Made by a program: the position numbers and the translations under genes
The notes under the pieces: generated by a model
What the model saw: the letters and a program-made list of their open reading frames with translations, nothing else
What the model was told of the DNA's origin: nothing
Databases searched by the model: none
Source of the DNA: Promethearchaeia archaeon
Lineage (GTDB): Archaea > Asgardarchaeota > Lokiarchaeia > Sigyniarchaeales > SOKP01
Reading direction: 5' to 3'
DNA length: 64,000 nt
Assembly (NCBI GenBank): GCA_029856125.1
Contig: JAHQWJ010000107.1
Span: 62,001 to 126,000, forward strand
In this document: in pieces, positions 8,923-15,810 of the stretch
Layout: each line of letters opens with the position of its first letter
Position numbering within the stretch: the first letter of the stretch is position 1

Positions 8923-9438
8923 ATGAATTCAAACCAAGCGCAAGATCACGATTTTAGATTTAAAGGAAAAATCAAAGACTACGAAAAAACTCTTATCAGA
9001 TTCTTTGTAGATATAGGTAAAAACAAGGATACGCCTTCGAAGGTTCAAGAAATTCTTGGATATTTAATTATTCATAATAAACTTACTCAATCTAATTTGA
9101 AAGAGTTAACTGGCTATTCTACGGGCACAATTTCTTTAACACTAGGTAATTTAATTAAACTTGGCGTTGTTCAAAAGGAAAGAATAGTATTGAGCAATAA
9201 GTATCAATATTCATTAACCGGTGACCTCCCTCAATTAATTGAAAGAACTAGTGAGGTTTCTTCTGAGCACTTTACTATCATTTCAAAATTTTTAGGCGAT
9301 AAATTAAACGAATTGGATGAATTTAGGGATAAAGAAGGATACACTAATCTTCACACTCAAATAAATGTGTTATTAGGTGGGTTTAACAAGGTTTTAAAAA
9401 TTGCTTCGTCCATGACTGAAGCGTTTAGCGAAGATTGA
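8923..9438 (+). CDS. Winged-helix transcriptional regulator, type A of pair 1
   Basis: A 171-residue DNA-binding protein. The predicted helix-turn-helix is around residues 60-90, with NKLTQSNLKELTGYSTGTIS as the second and third helices. A wing follows, then a helical C-terminal half likely to dimerise. It is related to the MarR/GbsR-type winged-helix proteins. It is clearly paralogous to the protein at 11876-12700 (shared LTQxxLKELTG core and G-Y-L-x-x-H segment). The next gene follows after 27 bases and encodes a second, more distant paralogue. Probable target: the ABC exporter and/or its own promoter. Confidence 0.75.
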   Translation: MNSNQAQDHDFRFKGKIKDYEKTLIRFFVDIGKNKDTPSKVQEILGYLIIHNKLTQSNLKELTGYSTGTISLTLGNLIKLGVVQKERIVLSNKYQYSLTGDLPQLIERTSEVSSEHFTIISKFLGDKLNELDEFRDKEGYTNLHTQINVLLGGFNKVLKIASSMTEAFSED

Positions 9439-9465
9439 TAATTGAAAAAATGGAGGTAAAACGAA

Positions 9466-9960
9466 TTGGATGATAAAGAGCCTTATGACCGAAATGTTAG
9501 AAAAATTGAGAAAGAAATCGTTGATTATTTAATTCAATCTCCATTGTATTCTACTCGAAATGAAATTACTTCAAGAATATTGCTTTACATAATATTTCGA
9601 AAAGAAATTTCCCAAAATATTCTCAAAAATCTCACTGGTTATTCCTCTGGGAAAATCTCGGAAGAATTAAATAACCTTGTAGACTCTGGAATGATTATTA
9701 GAAAAAAAATCCCTGGTATTCGTAAAAAAGTTTATACATTTGAATCGGTTGATCAAATTTCTACCACTAGAGTTAAGAATATTATTACAGCTCTGCTAAA
9801 ATGGGAAGGCGAACTCGACAAAATGAAAAATGAAATGGAAACAAATCGTAGTAAACTAGAAAAAATGAATGGATACAGTAATATTTTGAAGGTCATAGAT
9901 TTCTATCTACCAGCGATTAAACTATATGAAAAATTTGCTGATAGTTTGAAAATTAAATAA
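9466..9960 (+). CDS. Winged-helix transcriptional regulator, type B of pair 1
   Basis: A 164-residue protein that begins with TTG at 9466, supported by GGAGGT at 9452-9457. The helix-turn-helix region (SQNILKNLTGYSSGKISEEL) is close to the type A proteins, and it is most like the type B protein at 12701-13216. The C-terminal half is a predicted coiled coil (KWEGELDKMKNEMETN). Being co-transcribed with type A, it may form a heterodimer with it; this is inference. Confidence 0.72.
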   Translation: MDDKEPYDRNVRKIEKEIVDYLIQSPLYSTRNEITSRILLYIIFRKEISQNILKNLTGYSSGKISEELNNLVDSGMIIRKKIPGIRKKVYTFESVDQISTTRVKNIITALLKWEGELDKMKNEMETNRSKLEKMNGYSNILKVIDFYLPAIKLYEKFADSLKIK

Positions 9961-9967
9961 AAAAAAA

Positions 9968-10783
9968 TTAAACGGGAATGTCTCGCTTATTAAAAATAAG
10001 CACTGATAAACCTACCATACAAGCTGAATATCCCGTTAGAATTAAAATGTTTAGGAATACATTATCCCACACATGGTTTACGAGTAGATTTGAAGTTTCG
10101 AAATAGTAAAAGATACTCGCAAATCTCATGCCATGTATTGCTTCGGGAAATGCATCCCAAAATATTCCTACAATGTAAAAAAATATTGTAACCGCAAAGC
10201 TTAAGGTAAGTGCTCGCCTGGGGCGGAGAAATGTTGAAAAGAGTAGCGATGTGCTAATCAAAGCAACTAAAAATACAAAAAGCCAAAGGAAAACAGCAAA
10301 TATCTCGTTAAAGTATACTTCGCTAGGAGCGATAGTTGGAAAGGCAAAGACACCAATAAGAACTCCAAGACTTGAAATGGCAACAATGATAAAAGCGGTT
10401 ATGACATGGCGTATATATTTACCTACTACAAATTTCCAGCGCTTAATAGGTTTTGATAAAATAATGTCAATCGTTTTATCTTCGATTTCTTTTGGAATAT
10501 CTTGCGCTGCTTTTATTATAAAGTAAAAACCAAAATAAAACCAAGACATTGAGAACAGATATACGTTTATAAATCCTCCAAATGTTGTTAAAGCAATGTA
10601 CTCACCTACCATTTGTACGATAGCTTCAGGATAGCTTGCAAGTAAGGCTTCCATATCTTCAAAGAGCGTAGGATCGTAGATAGCCATGAATGCTAGAAAA
10701 AATAATCCAAAACATAATGCCAGAATTAAAATTCCCTTAATGTTATATCTTATCTCCTTTAAAAAAGTGTGCATTAGCTTCAA
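9968..10783 (-). CDS. ABC-2 type transporter permease
   Basis: A 271-residue membrane protein with about six transmembrane helices in the ABC-2 (NatB/YhaP-like) arrangement; a short cytoplasmic N-terminus reads MKLMHTFLKEIRYNIKG. The segment EDKTIDIILSKPIKRWKFVVGKY is the typical ABC-2 coupling region before helix 3. Its start overlaps the stop of the ATPase gene by 4 bases, so the two form one exporter. The cargo is unknown; such exporters often handle peptides, antibiotics or lipids. Confidence 0.85.
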   Translation of the reverse strand: MKLMHTFLKEIRYNIKGILILALCFGLFFLAFMAIYDPTLFEDMEALLASYPEAIVQMVGEYIALTTFGGFINVYLFSMSWFYFGFYFIIKAAQDIPKEIEDKTIDIILSKPIKRWKFVVGKYIRHVITAFIIVAISSLGVLIGVFAFPTIAPSEVYFNEIFAVFLWLFVFLVALISTSLLFSTFLRPRRALTLSFAVTIFFYIVGIFWDAFPEAIHGMRFASIFYYFETSNLLVNHVWDNVFLNILILTGYSACMVGLSVLIFNKRDIPV

Positions 10784-11736
10784 ACGATTTCGCCTCCTTT
10801 TGAATTAGAATCCTTATAATATTCCAGAAATATATTATCTAATGTTGAGTGTGTAATGTTAAAGTCTGTAATAGGCATTCCGGCCCATTTATTTTTACTT
10901 AAATATGGTAATATGTCGCGAGATTGGGTATAAGAGAGTAGAAATTCAATCCTCTTTTGGTATTTTTGTTTTACAATAGCGTCAGGAAAATCTGATGATA
11001 AAAATGAATTAAATTCCAGCAAGCTTTTATTATTTTCAAAATCTAATTCAATTCGTTTCAAACTTTTTTTCTTAAGCTCCTGAACATTGGAAACATCTAC
11101 AATTTTGCCATTTTTAATAATAGCAACTCGATCGCAAAATTTTTCTATTTCTGGAAGCACGTGGCTAGATACAAACACAGTGCAATTAGATTCTTCTTGG
11201 CGCTCAGCAATTATCCTATAAAATTCTGATTGCATTAAAGGATCAAGACCAGAAGTAGGTTCATCCATAATTAATATATCAAATTTACCCATTAAGGCGG
11301 TCAAAACGCCTACTTTCTGTTTGTTTCCTTTACTGAGCACGCCCATTTTCCTATCCATTTCAATTTCAAGTCTTTCCGTGACATCTTTGATGAATTTCCA
11401 GTCGATTTCTATGTCAAATAGTTTAGCAAAATATGTAATCAATTGTTCTGCTGTCATATATTTATAAAGACCTAATTCTCCTGGCAGGTATCCAATTTGG
11501 TTCCTAATTTTAACATCTTTTTTCGGGTTAATTTCTTCGCCATTGATCGTAGTTATTCCGCTGTCGGGATTAAGAAAACCCAAAATGCATCTAATAGTCG
11601 TCGTCTTTCCTGCTCCGTTCGGTCCCAAAAACCCAAATCTTGCTCCTTTTGGAACTTTAAGCGAAATGCCGTCAACGGCTTTGATTTTTCCTTTGTTATA
11701 ATATTTTTTTAAATCTTTTATTTCGATCGCGTTCAT
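10780..11736 (-). CDS. ABC transporter ATP-binding protein
   Basis: A 318-residue single ATPase domain: Walker A GPNGAGKTT (about residue 39), signature LSKGNKQKV, Walker B ILIMDEPTSGLDP, and the switch histidine in VSSHVLPE. A C-terminal extension of about 80 residues is typical of ABC-2 exporters. It is followed by its permease with a 4-base overlap. The 139-base divergent region between it and the regulator pair 2 operon carries an inverted repeat. Confidence 0.92.
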   Translation of the reverse strand: MNAIEIKDLKKYYNKGKIKAVDGISLKVPKGARFGFLGPNGAGKTTTIRCILGFLNPDSGITTINGEEINPKKDVKIRNQIGYLPGELGLYKYMTAEQLITYFAKLFDIEIDWKFIKDVTERLEIEMDRKMGVLSKGNKQKVGVLTALMGKFDILIMDEPTSGLDPLMQSEFYRIIAERQEESNCTVFVSSHVLPEIEKFCDRVAIIKNGKIVDVSNVQELKKKSLKRIELDFENNKSLLEFNSFLSSDFPDAIVKQKYQKRIEFLLSYTQSRDILPYLSKNKWAGMPITDFNITHSTLDNIFLEYYKDSNSKGGEIV

Positions 11737-11805
11737 TTTTTTTTCACATTTTTTGAAAAATGTATTCTTACCATAATACTAAATATTTTTTAGATATATA
11801 AATGT

Positions 11806-11828
11806 TTTCATTTATAGTGAAAATGAAA
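11806..11828. promoter_or_regulatory. Inverted repeat between ABC exporter and regulator pair 2
   Basis: TTTCATTT, 7 bases, AAATGAAA: perfect 8-bp arms, in the divergent region. On the minus strand a TATA-like atttatatat (about 11793-11802) lies next to it, in place for the ABC exporter promoter, so a bound regulator would sit over the promoter's upstream element. Its TTCAT/ATGAA half sites resemble those at 8858-8872. Confidence 0.5.
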
Positions 11829-11875
11829 CAGCCAAAATTCATGTAATTTGAAAACACTTAAAAACAAGTAATCCC

Positions 11876-12700
11876 ATGTTATATGTAAGGATTATAAATT
11901 TACGTGGCAAGATTTCATACCCACTATCAATGAAAACCAATTCAGAAAAATTTAAACATATTTTAGAATTAACGGAAGCCTTAACTCAAGAATTTTTGAG
12001 CCAAAATAAAAGCAGAAATATTAATTACCTAAAAGAAAAAATTAAAGATTTCCTCACTAATCCTTTATGGAACAATGATACTTTACATCAATTAAAAAGA
12101 AATATTAAAGAACTCGATGTTAGCGATGACGAAGCTAACACTTTATGGAAAGCAATGGAAGAAACATTTGATCTCTGTTATGCTCATCATTTGAAAAGTA
12201 AATCACATATATATGAAGGGAAAGTTAGAGTTTATGAAAAGAGATTAATAGAAATTCTGGTAGATGCTGGGAAAGTTAAGGGTCAAAGTGCTGTTTTTGG
12301 TTCAATTATAGGCTATTTACTACTTCATGAAAGCCTAACTCAGGCACAACTTAAAGAATTAACAGGATTTTCAAAGGGGGCTATCTCTCAGAGTTTAAAA
12401 TTGTTATCGAGTTCTCCTGCAATAAAAAAAGAACCAATAGAAGGAGAACGTGAATATGTCTACGCTTTAGGGGTTAGTATGGCAGATATTGCTAATAATA
12501 TTGGATCTTATAAATCTGAATCTAATGAGCTCGCAATTAAATTCTTCCAAGGTAAGATTCAAGAATTAAACAAAAATAAATATAAAAATGGTTATGCTAT
12601 TCTCTCAAAAAGAGTAACTGAAATGATAAACTTTTTTGAATACAATGTGGAAGTGTTAGAAAAAATTAAAGAATCAAGTTTTATAAAAGAGCTGAAGTAA
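11876..12700 (+). CDS. Winged-helix transcriptional regulator, type A of pair 2, with helical N-terminal extension
   Basis: A 274-residue protein whose residues about 110-274 match the type A protein at 8923 (EKRLIEILVDAGK, LTQAQLKELTGFSKGAIS). The first about 105 residues are an extra, mainly helical domain absent from its paralogue, and could sense a ligand or mediate oligomerisation. An in-frame ATG at 11930 would remove the first 18 residues. The gene is divergent from the ABC exporter, whose likely regulator it is. Its stop is immediately followed by the TTG start of the next gene. Confidence 0.73.
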   Translation: MLYVRIINLRGKISYPLSMKTNSEKFKHILELTEALTQEFLSQNKSRNINYLKEKIKDFLTNPLWNNDTLHQLKRNIKELDVSDDEANTLWKAMEETFDLCYAHHLKSKSHIYEGKVRVYEKRLIEILVDAGKVKGQSAVFGSIIGYLLLHESLTQAQLKELTGFSKGAISQSLKLLSSSPAIKKEPIEGEREYVYALGVSMADIANNIGSYKSESNELAIKFFQGKIQELNKNKYKNGYAILSKRVTEMINFFEYNVEVLEKIKESSFIKELK

Positions 12701-13216
12701 TTGACTACAATCGAAGAATTTGACGATGATATAATAGCGATTGAAAAGGATATCTTTAAATTCCTAATGTCCTACTCTCTTTTTATAGGGCAAAAAAATA
12801 CTTTCACGACAATTAAGATTTATTTTATTACTAGAAAATCCTTAACTCAAGAAAAATTACAAGAATTAACAGGATTCTCGCGAGGAACGATATCGCAAGA
12901 ATTAAAAAAATTAATTTCTATGGCTCTTATCGAAAAGACTAATGTTTCTAACACTGGCGAAATTACTTATTTAATGAAAAATCCCATTATAGCTTTTGTT
13001 CATTCATTTAGTAACCTTATGAATGATATCTCAAAATTTGCTTATAAAATTGATGCTCTCAAAGATGATATTGAAAAAGAGAAGGATTTGATAGAAGATT
13101 TGCATGGTTTTGACAAAATTTATCAGCTAGTCAATGTTCTGGCGAATTCCATCCCCTTTTCTCTCGAATTGGTAAAAACGATCCAAAAAGAATTAGCACT
13201 TTATCAAGACGAATGA
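12701..13216 (+). CDS. Winged-helix transcriptional regulator, type B of pair 2
   Basis: A 171-residue protein starting with TTG directly after the stop codon of the type A gene, so translation is coupled. The helix-turn-helix LTQEKLQELTGFSRGTIS is close to its partner, and the N-terminus (IEKDIFKFL) and C-terminus are most like the type B protein of pair 1. The function is probably as partner of the preceding regulator. Confidence 0.72.
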   Translation: MTTIEEFDDDIIAIEKDIFKFLMSYSLFIGQKNTFTTIKIYFITRKSLTQEKLQELTGFSRGTISQELKKLISMALIEKTNVSNTGEITYLMKNPIIAFVHSFSNLMNDISKFAYKIDALKDDIEKEKDLIEDLHGFDKIYQLVNVLANSIPFSLELVKTIQKELALYQDE

Positions 13217-13284
13217 TAAAGTTATAAATAAGTTTCGAAATTTAATCAATAAAAATATTCAAAATTAAAAGTGTAATTTAAATT

Positions 13285-14877
13285 TTGGAAAAAAATCTTC
13301 GATGGGATTTCCCATATCCTTCTAGAAGGATGCCCGTGTTAGCAGAAAATATTGTCTCTACATCTCAACCTCTTGCCTGCCAAGCGGGACTAAGCATGCT
13401 AAAAAAGGGAGGAAATGCCATAGATGCTGCCATAGCAACTGCGATAACTCTTACTGTAGTCGAACCAGTTAACAATGGTATTGGAAGCGACGCATTTGCA
13501 ATCGTGTTTAACGGAAAAGAATTAAAAGGGTTAAACGCTTCTGGTAAATCTCCTACTACTTGGACAGTAGATCATTTTTCTAAATATAAAACCATGCCCC
13601 TTTTGGGATGGGATTCAGTGACAATTCCTGGGGCGGTTTCAGCTTGGGTTGCCCTCTCAAAAAAATATGGACAATTAAACTTTAAAGATTTATTTGAGCC
13701 CGCAATTCAATATGCCGAGAAAGGATATATAGTTTCTCCTATTACCGCAAAAGTGTGGAAACAACTAGCTGTAATGTATAAGAAGAATAAGTTTCCAGAG
13801 TTTCACGAGACTTTTCTTCCTACTGGGAGAGCTCCTAAACCTGGTGAAATTTTTAAAAATCCAGATCAAGCAGTTACTTTAAGAAAAATCGCAGAAACAG
13901 AAGGAGAATCTTTTTATAGCGGAGAATTGGCAAAAAAAATCGTAGATCACGCTACTAACACTGGTGGAATGATAACACTTGAGGATTTAGAAAACCACGA
14001 AGCAACTTGGGAAAAGACAATAACTATGGAATATAAGGGTTTAACTTTGCATGAATTACCTCCTAACGGTCAAGGCCTAGCTGCGCTCATAATGCTAGGG
14101 ATATTAAAAAACTTTGATTTAAGTCAATTTGAGCCTGACTCTCCGCAATCGATACACTTACAAATAGAAGCGATGAAGTTAGCTTTTTCCGATGCATATC
14201 GCTATATTTCTGATAAAGATTATTTAGAATTTAACTCCTCTCTTATTCTTAATTCAAATTATTTAAAAAAAAGAGCAGAATTAATCGATCCAAGTAAAGC
14301 ACGAAATTATCGTTATGGTAATCCTCAATCAGGAGATACGGTCTATTTAACAACTGCAGATGCGAATGGTATGATGGTTTCATATATTCAATCAAACTAT
14401 CTAGGATTTGGGTCTGGAATAGTAATACCTAATACTGGGATCAGTCTTCAAAATAGAGGTAACGGATTCAATTTAAATGTAGGGCATCCAAATCAAGTTG
14501 GTCCGAGTAAACGTCCATATCACACAATAATCCCTGCATTCGTAACTCAAAAGGAAGTTCCAGTAATGAGTTTTGGTGTCATGGGGGGTTCAATGCAACC
14601 CCAGGGTCATGCTCAAATGATGATTAGAATTTTTGAATATCAACAAAACCCTCAAGCAGCAATCGATGCACCAAGGTGGCGAATAATGCAGGGACAGCAA
14701 GTAAACCTTGAACCGAGTTTTAACAGAGAATCAAAAATGCAATTGGAAAATTTGGGGCACCATGTTTATAATGGGCATTATTTTGAATTTGGGGGCGCTC
14801 AAATTATATATAAACTTGATGATGGGTACTTAGCTGCCTCGGATCCTAGAAAAGATGGACAAGCAGTGGGATTTTAG
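13285..14877 (+). CDS. Gamma-glutamyltransferase family protein
   Basis: N-terminal nucleophile hydrolase of 530 residues that transfers or hydrolyses gamma-glutamyl groups (glutathione or gamma-glutamyl peptides) and matures by self-cleavage. T352 in GDTVYLTTAD is the predicted nucleophile and new N-terminus of the small subunit; MGGSMQPQGHAQ is the second family signature. TTG at 13285 gives the normal family N-terminus (PSRRMPVLAENIVSTSQPLA). No signal peptide is seen, so the enzyme appears cytosolic, unlike the classical secreted enzymes. It is of the YwrD/archaeal type. Confidence 0.9.
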   Translation: MEKNLRWDFPYPSRRMPVLAENIVSTSQPLACQAGLSMLKKGGNAIDAAIATAITLTVVEPVNNGIGSDAFAIVFNGKELKGLNASGKSPTTWTVDHFSKYKTMPLLGWDSVTIPGAVSAWVALSKKYGQLNFKDLFEPAIQYAEKGYIVSPITAKVWKQLAVMYKKNKFPEFHETFLPTGRAPKPGEIFKNPDQAVTLRKIAETEGESFYSGELAKKIVDHATNTGGMITLEDLENHEATWEKTITMEYKGLTLHELPPNGQGLAALIMLGILKNFDLSQFEPDSPQSIHLQIEAMKLAFSDAYRYISDKDYLEFNSSLILNSNYLKKRAELIDPSKARNYRYGNPQSGDTVYLTTADANGMMVSYIQSNYLGFGSGIVIPNTGISLQNRGNGFNLNVGHPNQVGPSKRPYHTIIPAFVTQKEVPVMSFGVMGGSMQPQGHAQMMIRIFEYQQNPQAAIDAPRWRIMQGQQVNLEPSFNRESKMQLENLGHHVYNGHYFEFGGAQIIYKLDDGYLAASDPRKDGQAVGF

Positions 14878-14878
14878 G

Positions 14879-15787
14879 TTATATATCTCGAAATTCAAAA
14901 GCAGAAAAAATTTGTTTTATAATTTCTTTTTCGTGGACATCAAGCCATTTAGAATAAGTATATTGTAAGGTTTTTCCTATGGAATAAACTTTTGGATGCC
15001 ATAATGGATTATAAGGCAACAATTCAATCTTTTTAATTCCTAAATTCTCTAAATAATTCGCCCATTGATTAAGATTTTTGTCATTGAGGGTAATTTTAGG
15101 AATTAATGGAATACGGGGCAATATCTCAACTGATTTTGATTCTAATAAAGCAGTAAAATTTTCGAAAATCTTTTTGTTTGAGACTCCGCAGTATTTCATG
15201 TGAAGCTTTTCATCAAAGATTTTCAAATCAAAATAAATTAGATCGATAAAGGGAAGGATACGCTCGAAAAAAGTCTCTTTATTAAACAAACCACATGTTT
15301 CTAAACATACGTGTATGTTATTAGATTTAGCTTGTTTAAGGAATGAATGGAGAAATGGCATCTGATAGGTTGCCTCTCCACCTGAAAGAGTTATTCCTCC
15401 ATTTGAATTTTCAAAAAATGGCTTGTCGATTAAAATTGTATCAAGTAGTTCCTTAACTGTAAAAAAAGTCCCCACAAACTTCAGAGCTTTAGTCTTACAT
15501 TGCGAGATACATTCTCCGCAGTAAGTGCATTTTTCGATTACTAAAGGATAATTTAACGAAAAATTAATAGCATCTTCAGGACAAGTCTCAACACAATCGT
15601 AGCAGGCTAGGCAATCCTCAGGACTATAAGATATCTCTTGTTTTAATTGTATACATTCAGGATTTTGGCACCAAATGCAAGATAAAGGGCATCCTTTAAA
15701 GAATATAACTGTTCGAATACCGGGACCATCATCTAATGAATTTCTTTTAAGATTAGTTATAAATCCTTTCATTCCTAAATCAAGCAT
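14879..15787 (-). CDS. Glycyl-radical enzyme activating enzyme (radical SAM)
   Basis: A 302-residue radical SAM activase. The SAM cluster motif CPLSCIWC comes early, after the conserved DGPGIRTVIFFKGC. Two inserted ferredoxin-type clusters follow (CLACYDCVETCP and CTYCGECISQC), as in activases of non-PFL glycyl radical enzymes. GGEATYQ is the SAM-binding GGE motif. It lies directly downstream of the glycyl radical enzyme, 23 bases away, and should install the radical on Gly967. It converges with the gamma-glutamyltransferase gene with a 1-base gap. Confidence 0.93.
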   Translation of the reverse strand: MLDLGMKGFITNLKRNSLDDGPGIRTVIFFKGCPLSCIWCQNPECIQLKQEISYSPEDCLACYDCVETCPEDAINFSLNYPLVIEKCTYCGECISQCKTKALKFVGTFFTVKELLDTILIDKPFFENSNGGITLSGGEATYQMPFLHSFLKQAKSNNIHVCLETCGLFNKETFFERILPFIDLIYFDLKIFDEKLHMKYCGVSNKKIFENFTALLESKSVEILPRIPLIPKITLNDKNLNQWANYLENLGIKKIELLPYNPLWHPKVYSIGKTLQYTYSKWLDVHEKEIIKQIFSAFEFRDI

Positions 15788-15810
15788 GTTATAAAGAGAT
15801 TAGATATTAA

